NCBI GenBank assembly: GCA_034770075.1
Contig: CM068380.1
Location: 40,251,533 to 40,315,532 of the forward strand
Direction of reading: 5' to 3'
DNA: 64,000 nt
From: Aralia elata
Taxonomy: Eukaryota; Streptophyta; Magnoliopsida; Apiales; Araliaceae
Shown: positions 23,738 through 34,452 of the stretch, in pieces
How the letters are laid out: each line of letters starts with the position of its first letter
How positions within the stretch are numbered: the first letter of the stretch is position 1
Position numbers and translations under genes: made by a program
Notes under the pieces: model-generated
Told to the model about the DNA's origin: nothing
Seen by the model: only the letters and a program-made list of their open reading frames with translations
The model's database searches: none

Positions 23738-24275
23738 CAACAATACACAGGCTCAAAATCAAGCTCCAAGACCACAGGATCCCCCAGGTTTTCGAAATCA
23801 AGTTCCACAATAGGTAGAGAGGAAACCAAGTTTGGAGGACTGCTTGACAAAATTTATTACGGCTTTTGAGAGGAGAATAAATGATCAGGATAAGCTGTTA
23901 AACCAAGTAGATATGAATGTGAAAAGTCAGGCAGCGTCGATTAGAAATCTAGAGAATCAGTTGGGACAGTTAGCTCATGTTTTGAATAGTCGACCCCAAG
24001 GAGCATTCCCAAGTGATACAGAAGTTAACCCAAAGAGAGATGGTAAGGAGCAATGTCAAGCTGTCACACTTAGAAGTGGGAACCAACTTCAGCTGAGCAG
24101 CGCGGTCGCGCCTGAAGTACAAAGAGAGGCAGCGCAGCCGCGCCCTTCTCCAGTTACAATTACTGTAGAAAATTTGGCGAAGAAAGAAAACAAATCGGAA
24201 ACTAAGCTGAAAGAAAAGGAGAAAGCAAGTCAATCGAAAGTATACCCTCCCGTTCCATATCCAAAGAGACTTTAA
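23738..24275 (+). pseudogene. Element E: Athila-type gag, C-terminal part
   Basis: Begins in mid-gene at the edge of element C. An in-frame TAG (about 23810) precedes the conserved block LEDCLTKFITAFERRINDQDKLLNQ and IRNLENQLGQLAHVLN. A linker typical of the gag-protease junction of these elements follows (VTLRSGNQL), then a basic Glu/Lys tail. A TAA after PYPKRL interrupts the run into protease. Two copies of the GC palindrome lie inside the coding sequence (24100 and 24132) and are translated as Ala/Pro-rich residues. Confidence 0.85.
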
Positions 24276-25030
24276 AAGCAGAAATTAGACAAACAATTCT
24301 CCAAATTCCTTGAAGTTTTTAAGAAGCTACAAATCAACATACCGTTTGCGGAAACTTTAGAGCAAATGCCAAGCTATGCCAAGTTCATGACAGGAATTTT
24401 GTCAAGGAAGAAAAAGCTGGAGGATTATGAAACAGTAGCGTTAACTGAAGAGTGTAGTGCTATATTGCAAAAGAAGTTGCCACTGAAATTAAAGGATCCT
24501 GGTAGTTTCACTATCCCTTGCACTATTGGCAGCTTATCAATCAACAGATGTTTGTGTGATTTGGATGCTAGCATCAACCTCATGCCCTTATCGATATATG
24601 TCCAGTTGGGTCTACTTGCACCGAAACCAACCAACATCTCTCTTCAGCTTGCAGATAGGTCGATTACATATCCTAGAGGTATTGTGGAGGACATCCTGAT
24701 AAAAGTTGATAAATTCATATTCCCAGCTGATTTCATCATTTTGGATTATGAAGAGGACAAAGACATTCCTATCATACTTGGGAGATCGTTCTTAGCAACT
24801 GGTAGAACACTTATAGATGTGCAGAAAGGAGAATTAACTATAAGGGTTCAAGACCAAGAAGTGAGATTCAGTGTGTTCAAAGCCATGAAGTTTCCTACGG
24901 ATGAGGAGGAGTGTTTCCGGATGGAGGTGGTAGAGAAAGTGGTGGATGACGAGTTTTTGAGGACATTGACTAAGGATTCGTTGGAAACTACTTTATTGGG
25001 GATGCTGACATGGACGACCCAGAGATGATG
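24276..25030 (+). pseudogene. Element E: aspartic protease
   Basis: The open stretch (24366-25028, 220 codons) is a retropepsin-type protease that would cut the Gag-Pol polyprotein. After a gag tail (PSYAKFMTGILSRKK) it shows FTIPCTIG, then the active-site region CDLDASINLMPLS, then DIPIILGRSFLATG, the flap and second conserved block. The usual active site is Asp-Leu-Gly-Ala; here the Gly is Asp, which should abolish activity. Before RT the reading frame shifts near 25000, where DPEMMEF is followed by a stop. Confidence 0.85.
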
Positions 25031-25054
25031 GAGTTTCTTTAGATTTTAGATGCA

Positions 25055-26700
25055 TTGCCAAGAGTACGCAAATTTCAAATCCCTTTTAAACCTTTGGAAC
25101 CTACAGACAAGTCCTTAGAGCGCTTGAAGCCATCTCTTGAAATACCTCCTACACTTGAGCTTAAACCGTTACCTAGCCATCTCAGCTATGCTTATTTAGG
25201 TGAATCATCTACTTTACCTGTTATTATTGCATCTGTTCTTAACGAATTTCAGGAAAGTAAGTTGATACGAGTTCTTCGAGAGTACAAAACTGCAATCGGA
25301 TGGACCATTGCTGACATCAAAGGAATAAGCCTATCTTTCTGCATGCACAAGATCCTTATGGAAGACAATACCAAACCTATCGTGGAACAAAAAAGAAGGC
25401 TAAATCCTATCATGAAAGAGGTGGTTAAGAAAGAAATACTGAAATGGTTAGATGCAGGAATCATATACCCTATCTCAAATAGTTCATGGGTGAGCACGGT
25501 GCAATACATGCCCAAGAAAGGAGGGATAACAGTAGTAGCAAATGACAACAACGAGCTAATACCAACACGGACAGTGACAGGTTGGAGAGTGTGCATGGAC
25601 TATAGGAAACTTAATAAAGCAACCCGAAAGGATCACTTCCCCCTACTTTTCATTGATCAGATGTTGGATAGATTGGCTGGACATGAGTACTATTGCTTAT
25701 TGGACAGATATTCTGGGTATAATCAGATTCCAATTGCTCCAGAGGACCAAGAAAAGACTACGTTCACATGTCCGTATGGCACTTTTGCTTTTAGGAGGAT
25801 GTCTTTCGGATTGTGCAATGCACCAGCAACGTTCCAAAGGTGCATAATGGCAATTTTTTCAGATATGGTGGAACATAATGTGGAGGTTTTCATGGAAAAA
25901 TTTTTAGTATTTGGGGACTCTTTTGATAGTTTCTTGGAAAATCTTATCATGGTACTGAAAAGGTGCGTGGAAACCAATTTGGTGCTTAACTGGGAAAAGT
26001 GCCACTTCATGGTGCAAGAAGGGATCATCCTCAGGCATAAAGTTTCAGCAAGAGGTCTAGAGATGGATAAAACCAAAATTGAGACAATTGAAAACTTACC
26101 ACCACCAACTTCAGTGAAGGGGATCCGCAGTTTCTTGGGACATGCTGGGTTTTACTAGAGATTCATAAAGGACTTCTCAAAAATCACAAAGCCGTTATGC
26201 AGTCTATTGGAGAAAGATGTCTCGTTCAAATTTGACAAGGACTGTTTGGCGGCCTTTGAGCTCTTAAAGAAGAAAATGACTACAACACCAGTGATAGTTG
26301 CTCCAGATTAGTCAAAGCCATTCGAGTTAGTGTGTGATGCTAGTGACTACGCAATTGGGGCTATTTTGGGTTAACGCAAAGAGAAGACCTTTCATGTTAT
26401 TTATTATGCTAGCAAAACACTATCGGATGCATAACTTAATTACACAACTACTGAGAAGGAGTTGCTAGCGGTAGTTTATGCATTTGACAAATTCCGGTCG
26501 TACTTAATTGGAACTAAAGTGGTGGTATTCACTGACCATTCAACAATTAGATATCTGATTTCGAAGAAAGATGCGAAGCCCAGATTAATTAGATGGATAC
26601 TTCTACTCCAGGAATTCGACTTGGAAATCCGGGATAGAAAGGGCACGAAAAATCAAGTGGCGGATCATATCTCGAGATTAGAAAATAATGACCACGTCAA
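25055..26700 (+). pseudogene. Element E: reverse transcriptase and RNase H, inactive
   Basis: The first 367 codons (to 26158) carry RT: RRLNPIMKEVVKKE, SSWVSTVQYMPKKGG, WRVCMDYRKLN, LDRYSGYNQI, FAFRRMSFGLCNAPATFQRC. The catalytic block reads VFMEKFLVFG, where these elements have F-M-D-D-F, so both metal-binding Asp residues are lost. In the same frame, four stops (about 26156, 26309, 26372, 26432) cut the connection and RNase H (CDASDYAIGAILG, YYASKTLSDA, LLAVVYAFDKFRSYL, VFTDHSTIRYL). The last open stretch is 26462-26935 and ends in the linker before integrase. This is a polymerase of the Ty3/gypsy group, Athila-like. Confidence 0.9.
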
Positions 26701-26938
26701 GGGAGACAAAACGGTAATCAATGAGTTCTTCCCAAATGAGCAGTTGTTTGTGATAAATGCAAAAGTCCCATGGTATGCCGATTTTGTCAATTATTTGGTT
26801 AGCAACGTGCTTCCTCCAGATTTGACCAGCCAACAAAAGAAAAAGTTTCTTCATGACGTAAAAAGGTACATGTGGGATGAACCGTTCCTGTTCAAACATT
26901 GCATAGATCAAATGATTCGACGGTGCGTTCCATAAAGT

Positions 26939-28050
26939 GAAATTGACAGCATCTTACATCATTGTCATGATTTGTTATATGGAGGACATTATAGAGGAGA
27001 AAAGACAGCTGCCAAGGTGTTACAAGCAAATTTTTTCGGCCCATGTTATTTAAAGATGCCCACCAATTCGTTCAGAGATGTAACAGATGTCAAAGGGTGG
27101 GAAATATTTACAAACGTCATGTGATGCTAGTAAATTCCATTTTAGAAGTTGAAGTCTTCGACGTTTGGGGAATAGACTTCATTGGACCATTTCCACCCTC
27201 CTTCAACAACCTCTACATCTTGTTGGCAGTCGACTATGTATCTAAGTGGGTGGAAGCCATCGCTTTGTCGACTAATGATGCCAAGGTGGTTTTAAAATTT
27301 CTTCGAAAAAATATCTTCACACGATTTGGCACCCCAAGGGCAATTATCAATGATGAAGGGAGCCACTTCTGCAATAGGTATTTCACAGCTCTCTTAGCTA
27401 AATATGGGGTCAACCACAGAATTGCTACAGCTTATCACCCTCAAACCAGTGGTCAAGCTGAAGTTTCAAATAGGGAAGGGAAGAGAATTTGGGAAAAGAT
27501 TGTTAATCCTAACAGAAAAGACTGGTCAACGAAGTTGGATGATGCGCTTTAGGCTTATCAGACAGCATACAAGACACCCATTGGCATGTCACCGTACCAA
27601 TTAGTCTATGACAAGGCGTGCCACCTTCCTGTTGAACTTGAACACAAAGCATATTGGGCCATCAGAAAGCTGAACTTCGATCTCACAGCTGCGGGTGAAA
27701 AGAGACTTCTCCAGCTTAATGAACTTGATGAATTCCGTCTGCAAGCCTATGAGAACTCGAAGTTATACAAGGAAAAAGTCAAGAAGTGGCACGATTGGAA
27801 AATTATCAATAGGAAATTTGAGCCGGGACAAGCAGTGCTTCTATACAACTCTCGATTGAGATTATTTCCAGGAAAGCTCAAGTCTCGGTGGTCCGACCCC
27901 TTCATTGTCAAACAAGCATTCCCTCATGGCGCCGTTGAAGGTTTTGGGCACAATCCGGGCGAGTCGTTTAAAGTCAATGGACAAAGGTTAAAGCATTATT
28001 GGGGTGGTGATTTCGATCGCCAGAAAACCTCAATCACTCTTACCGATTAG
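26939..28050 (+). pseudogene. Element E: integrase
   Basis: The zinc-binding part starts in one frame (LHHCHDLLYGGHY) and continues after a frameshift near 27040 (CNRCQRVGNIYKRH). The core has GIDFIGPFPPS (first Asp), INDEGSHFCN (second Asp) and HPQTSGQAEVSNRE (Glu), so the three catalytic residues remain. A TAG at 27550-27552 replaces the Trp usually found before AYQTAYKTPIGMSPY. The C-terminal part (27586-28050) has KWHDWKI, PGQAVLLYNSRLRLFPGKL and SRWSDPFIV. The product would insert the cDNA into the genome; it is broken here. Confidence 0.9.
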
Positions 28051-29177
28051 AACTTGAAACAGGGAGTAGTCAGGCTGAAAGACTTTAAATCAAGCGCTAG
28101 TTGGGAGGCAACCCATTCTTTAATTTCTTTTAAGTTGAATTTTTTGTGATTTTTAGGAGTAATTAGTATTTTTAGTTTTGTTTTTTATATAGTAGTAACT
28201 AGTTACTTTTCTTTTTAGGTTACACATCAGGGATGCACACTAAGAATTCAATCAAAATGGCTTAACAAATTCAGTTTCATGTTGCCAGGCAAGCGCGATC
28301 GCGCCCTATTTGTGAAAGAAAGCAGCGCGGCCGCGCCAATCTTCAGACATCAAAAATCTCGTGCTGCCATACCAGCGCGACCGCGCCCTATTTGTGAAGG
28401 AAAGTAGCGTGGTCGCGCCCATCCCCAAAATTCAAAATTGTCCTGCTGCCAAGCCAGTGCGACCGCGTCGCGATCGGTTTCCAGGTTTTAAAAACCAGTT
28501 CAAAACCCGACCCGTCGGCCTCTTATTTCTTCTTTTCCCGCTTGGATCTTCGTTCTTATTTTCCTTTCAATCTTAGAAATGGTTACATCTCCTGTTCTCT
28601 TCCCTTTCCAAATCCAAATCAAATCTTTTCTAATCCAATCCTATACGAAATCAAACTCTTCAATTCTATACTTCTCCTTCACGATACCATTCTATACCAA
28701 CTCTTCCACTGTCAAACCCTAGTTCTCTCTGCGGCACTATTCTACGTACATCTTCTATCCTTTCAAATCTTTCACTTCCTACATCATATTCATCCAATAC
28801 AAACCCTAAATCTAAACCACCAAAGCATTTTCCATTGGGCTTTCATTGCATTGTTGTGGGATACTGTGGGAGCGCGTTGTAGCAGAACTGAGTAAGTACA
28901 CTGTGTCTTGGATAATCTCTTCTTCTCAAGGAAATAGTTACAATTGAAGGATTCTAGACTTGGGTATACACTGTATTGCGGACTTCTGATTATAAGGCTC
29001 AAGTTTACTATTTCTATATTGTATCGTATTGTGAATGTGATTTTATTGGTTTGAGAGAGTTGTTTAGAACCAAGGCTACATAATTACTGTTTGTGCAATT
29101 AGCAAATTTCTGTGTGATTTCTATCAAGTTTAAGGGTCTCTGAGTTGTTGTGTGTTAAGTATTTGGACTGAGCATCT
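28051..29177 (+). other. Element E: spacer between pol and third ORF, with GC palindromes
   Basis: Non-coding spacer. It contains five GC-palindrome copies (28293, 28325, 28375, 28407, 28457) with partly repeated spacer words such as CTATTTGTGAA. Around 28500-28740 the sequence is TC-rich and then resembles an intron or leader, so a subgenomic or spliced transcript for the third ORF is possible. No clear splice pair can be proved. Confidence 0.55.
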
Positions 29178-30155
29178 ATGGCCTTGAAACGACAACGTGG
29201 TGAATCTTCCAGTTCTCAAGCCCGTACTGAACCAGTTGAATTTGATGGTAGAAGGTTTGTGTCTGCTGAGGCTGAGGAATTTTACCAGCGGGTTTTGCTT
29301 GGGAAGACATTTGTTTTGGAACATAGGCTAAAGCCAGATCCTAGTTTGGATGGCCAAATAATGAGTATGATTCGGGCCATGGGCTGGCTGTTGTTCGTGG
29401 AAACACCTTTGGCAGCCCCAATATCAGTAGTACAGGAAATCTATGCAAACGCGAAAATCACTAAGGATGGCACTGCTTTTGTGAGGGGTTGCCAAGTGTC
29501 ATATACTAGAGAGAGTATCAATGCCTTGTACCACTTGCCTACTATTCAACGCAACGATCTGGACTGGTTATACTCTACAAGGTGGGACACGAAATTGGAT
29601 AATATCATGAATACCTTGTGTAAGCTTGGTACGGTATGGACGACTAAGCAAGGAACGGATCAGAAATTACATTTTCCTCGCACGGTCTTGAGTCGCTATG
29701 GAAAGGCCTGATACAGTTTCATTTGTGCCAATCTCATGCCAACCAGGCATCCAAATGATGTGACCAAGGACCGCGCTATTTTGCTATTTGGGATTGTGAA
29801 AGTAAAGAAAATAGATGTGGGGTATGTCATTAATCAGTCCATACGCCGGTACCTGCAGGGTGGTACTTCAGGAGGGATCCCACATGCATCTGTGATAGCT
29901 CGTTTATGCATTGTTGTTGGGGTGGAATGGGATGATGGTGAGCCCATGCAGCTTCCGATGAACACCATTGGTCGTGCTACGATTGAAAAGTACAAGGTTT
30001 GGACTGGTGCTCCTTCTCATTCCCGTGGGGCAGGATTTCTATTAGCGGAGCATAGTGAGAGTGAAGAGGCATCTGATCAGCCGATAGCCGAGCCTGAGAA
30101 ATTGTTCAATGTGTCTCAAGCTAGGTTGGATCGAATGGAGAGGCGTATGAACTGA
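29178..30155 (+). pseudogene. Element E: third ORF, in the envelope-like position
   Basis: One reading frame of 326 codons is interrupted by a single TGA (29709-29711), where a Trp would be expected. It starts MALKRQRGESSSSQ. A block reminiscent of the 'putative plant transposon protein' domain follows (FDGRRFVSAEAEEFYQRV, AMGWLLFVETPLAAP, FVRGCQVSYTRESINALY), then LMPTRHPNDVTKDRAILLFGI and an acidic/coiled tail. In Athila-like elements the gene after pol has been called envelope-like on position. I see no signal peptide or transmembrane helix here, so a membrane role is not supported by this sequence. Function unknown. Confidence 0.7.
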
Positions 30156-31478
30156 CGGATGGATGCGATTCACACTAGTATGACGGAGCTTCGATCCTTC
30201 TCCACACAACTCTCAGACAGTTTTTCGCAAGCTTTTTCTTAATTAGGCGTTCAGGTCCAATTCCTAACGTTTAGTGCTGCTTTAGCTTATCCTCCTCCGA
30301 AAAAACCTTTATGGGGAGGCTGCAGATGATGTTACCTCGAATTAGGGGAGTTTTCTTTCCTTTTCTTTTTACTATTTATTCAATGAGAACATTGTTTGTT
30401 TTAAGTTTGGGGGTTTTGTAGTTATTTATTTGTTTTGTGTTTAGCATGCAGTTACTCCGGTGCATTATATATGTTTGACATATTAGTATATATTTGTTAG
30501 TGCATTCTCGTACTTATTTGCATTTAGTGCATTTTCATATTAGTTGCATGAGTTCAATTGATGGGCTAGTTTGAGTTTTGGCTCGGCCAATGATGAGATT
30601 GGTTTTAATGGTTAACTTGGACAGTATGATAGTCTTTATGGATGATATAATTTAGATCATGAGAGTATTCATGCCTGTCTAAACTTGAGTTACCAGATAA
30701 CACGAAAGATTTGATTAGTTTGACTAATGGAGTTCAAAGTGTTGCATAATTGACTTTTAAATGAGAATTTTGAAATTTTTTGGGGTGAATTGACAATGAA
30801 GGCTGAGATGAGGTAAAAGCTGAGTTTGAGGGATCTATAAAAAAAAATAACAAAAAAAAATATAATAAATATGTTGACTAGTTGGGTTATGTGGCCTCGG
30901 TTACTCGGGTAATTAGATCCTTAGGGGTGTCTTAACACCTAGTGCCTTAAAGTCGACTGGTTTGGGAGTCACTGATTGAACGCTCGTTATATGGGTGATT
31001 TTGAAATGTCTAAGAGAGCCTAGTATTGCACAGTCAAGCGTACATACGAGATGGAGCATAAAACGCACTCGTAGAAGAATAAAGATAGAATTAAGCCTTG
31101 TAAGAACCCTCGTGCTTAGGAATTGCTTAGTTTTGGTTGGATTTGTCGCATTTGCTTGAATTGAATTGAATTGAAATGGGATCATTCTTGTTGTAGAGTT
31201 GGTTATACGACTAAATTTTGAACTATGGTTAGTTAAATTGATTAATGAGCACACACACACAACTTGGGTATTGATAGGTGTATATTGTTTGATTGATTGG
31301 GATTATTAGTACATATTGACTAGATTTACTATTTCAAGTGCGTTGTTGATATCTCTAAGGCTAAAGGTTAAGATTCATACTGGCTATTGATTAAATTCTT
31401 AGCCATGATATTGTTAGTTACATTCATGGCATTATGTTGCATTGCGTTACATTGTGTAGCTTGGGGACAAGCAATAGT
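30156..31478 (+). other. Element E: 3' untranslated region
   Basis: A decayed continuation of the third ORF (stops at 30153 and about 30241) leads into an AT-rich non-coding tail. It holds one copy of the 18-bp motif found four times in element C (31053-31070, GGAGCATAAAACGCACTC). Short open frames here look spurious. Confidence 0.6.
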
Positions 31479-31495
31479 TCAAGTTTGGGGGTATT
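31479..31495 (+). promoter_or_regulatory. Element E: polypurine tract
   Basis: TCAAGTTTGGGGGTATT lies directly before the LTR start TGATAAGTAGG, the arrangement usual for Athila-like elements. It would prime plus-strand DNA synthesis. Confidence 0.75.
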
Positions 31496-31771
31496 TGATA
31501 AGTAGGTTTTATACCTACGAATCGGATACCAATGAATGCGGATTAGTGTTTATTTCCTTGGTTTGTAGTTACTTTTCATGCATTTTGTGTGTTTTTGTAG
31601 GTTGCATATGTTGGGGATTGTCTTAGTGCAGCGCGGCCGCGCCCAAAATGACCTAGGGAGCAGTACGGCCGCGCCAGTCTTCATAGTTGGAAAATAACTG
31701 GCTGACAGTGCAGCACGACCGCGCCCCTTTTAAGCTTATTTCCAATGCGGTCGCGCCAGTTCGGGAGTTAA
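31496..31771 (+). repeat. Element E: 3' LTR, first part
   Basis: From TGATAAGTAGG to the GTTAA target site at which element B inserted. It holds four GC palindromes (31631, 31663, 31712, 31746) and is homologous to the start of the C LTRs. Confidence 0.88.
31767..31771. repeat. Target-site duplication of element B, left copy
   Basis: GTTAA, identical to 45480-45484 on the other side of B. This proves that B is one insertion from 31772 to 45479. Confidence 0.95.
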
Positions 31772-33756
31772 TGTGACGCCCCCAAATTCTCTACACATCC
31801 TGTAGCAGATTTGGTGCTCACGTGATACTATTTAACTATAAATATTCCATAATATATAACTTCTATCTATCCAAGGTCCATAGTATCCCATAACAGATAA
31901 TAGTTCTCGTCAGAACGTTAACTGTGTTTGGATACCCTCACTTGGATGTATAGATTCATATCTTATAGATATCTCTTTCATATCGATATTCCCTATCTAT
32001 CTGACATTCACAGTATTAATGATTAGATTATCCCTAGAACTGAGAGGCGCATTCCGGTAAAGATGGCACCTTACCGACGCTCATTAAGTATAACCCTAGA
32101 GCTTATAGAACTCCCAAGATCATTTAAATACCCTCATTCAGATGTATAGTTCGTATGGATATTGTACTAACTTAGTACAACTATTCTAACAATTTAAAGA
32201 TCAGACTGTAACGCATTCGATATAATAAAGGATAATATATTTTATATCATTAAGTTTAGTTATATCATTCTCAGTACTAAGTTATTACAACAAAGCCTTT
32301 AAAAGACTTAAATAAAGTAAAACTAATTAACACGGTTGTTTCTCTTTGGTCGTCTTTGAAGTTCCAGAATTACCATCTAAAACTGCAAAGAAAGTTATAT
32401 GCAAGAATGAGCTACAAATGCTCAGCAAGTTTATTTGAAAATGTAAACACAATGTGTTTGAGTTGAAAGATTTCAGAGATGTATAACTGAGGGTTCTGTA
32501 CATGAACCATATATTTCAATTACTTCTATCAGTCTTCAATGACTTAGAACCGCTTGATTTCGGATATCTGGTAGGGGATTAGCCTAACCAATATCCTAGG
32601 AGTATGCATATCATCCTACAATTTATGTCGATATATAATCAACGGTCACCACCTTATCTTAAGGTTTTCCAGTTCACCTTACGTCAAGGTGTTCCATTTC
32701 TCAGTATAAGATGTCGTACCAAAACAATTTGGGTTGACACATCAATTTACGCTCGAATAAACAATATATGAATAATGATTCATTTCTTAAGTTATGCTGA
32801 ATAAGAATCAATAACTTCACAATAATTGATAGCAAGATGTAATAGACTTGCTTAAATGTAACAAGGTTAGAAGACTTGCCTGTGCGTAGCACGTTAAGTT
32901 TACGCTGTTTATCAACGTTGGGTAGTCTATTTATGTCTATTCATATCAATAATAAATATTAGAATCTATAATAATAGTTATCTAATTAAACTAGACAAGT
33001 TTCACGAAGGTTCGACGTCGATTCGGTATCTCGTTCGCGTCATTAGATAGCTAAACACATAGGTTTATCAATAAAACTTTATTTAAAAGCTTAAATATTA
33101 GTCTAGATAATTTAATTATCATTTATAACATTTTTAGAAGCTTAATATTATTTTTAAATAATTTTTACAAGCTTGGTAATATTTTTAAATAATTTTACAA
33201 GCTTAGGAATATTTTAAATGATTTAATTATCATTTAGAATATTTTTAAAACATTTAATATGTTATTCAAATGATTTATTTGTCATTTAGAATATTTTTAG
33301 ATACCTAAAATATTATTTAAATGATTCATTTATCATTTATAATACTTTTAGAAAGATAGAATATTATTTAAATTATTTATTTTATCATTAATAATATTTT
33401 TAGAATTTATTTATCATTTAAATGATGTAATTATTATTTATAATAATTTTTAAAACTTAATTTTAATATTTAAATGATTTAATTATCATTTGTAATATTA
33501 TTAAATATTTAGTATTTTATTTTAAATAATTTATTTATTATTTAAAATAATTTTGGAAAGTTGGTAATATTTTTAAATGAATTAATTATCATGTAAAATA
33601 TTTTAAATACATTAATTTCATTTTTAAATCATTTATTTAATATATTTATTATTTAATTAATATTTAATTAAATTAAATGATTATATAAAAAAAAATAATC
33701 AGAATATTAAAAATTATTAATTATAATAAAAAATGAATTTTTTAATATTTAATATT

Positions 33757-34401
33757 TGTGATATCCCGAATTTTCAAAGAATTATTAAATAAGAATTTAA
33801 TAAATAAAATTTTTATTATGAGGCGTTTTGAGTTTTGAGCATATTTATATATGTGTTGTATGCTGTGAAGTATGTGATTTGGTGTGAATATAGAAGAGGA
33901 AAATAAGTATTCTTATATTAGAAAAATGATGTTTAATGATAAATTAAACCATTGATGATAGTAAATGAAATTGTTACGAAAAAGATTTTAATTGAATGTT
34001 ATTAAGTTGAAATTATATTATGAAATAATATATTTTAATTATTATGCCTTGTTAGCAAAGAAATTGTTATGGATTATATTTCATAATAATGTGAATAATT
34101 CACTTAATTAAAATGGTGAATTAATGTACATATATATTTATTTTAATAGAATAAATATTTGATGAAAATTATTTAGGTATGATAATATTGAGTAGTTGAT
34201 AATAAACAATTTTATCGTTGGTGCGTATTTTGTTACGCTAATAGAATGTTAATATTCTAATTTAATTAAATAATTAAATTAGAAGATTAATGATTTATTA
34301 AATGAAATTATAACTATAATTGTCTAATTGGAGATTATAAATTTTGTTAGTAAGATTTAATTAGATTTATTAATATAATAAGCTTAATTGAATTTAAGTG
34401 T

Positions 34402-34452
<51 letters not shown>

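Noticed and set aside
29178..30155. Viral-type envelope glycoprotein in E
   Set aside because: The position fits the so-called envelope-like gene, but no signal peptide, membrane helix or cysteine pattern is seen. It reads as a soluble plant transposon-associated protein.
34400..34451. AT-repeat as replication origin or matrix attachment site
   Set aside because: A simple AT microsatellite inside solo LTR G; nothing else supports such a role.
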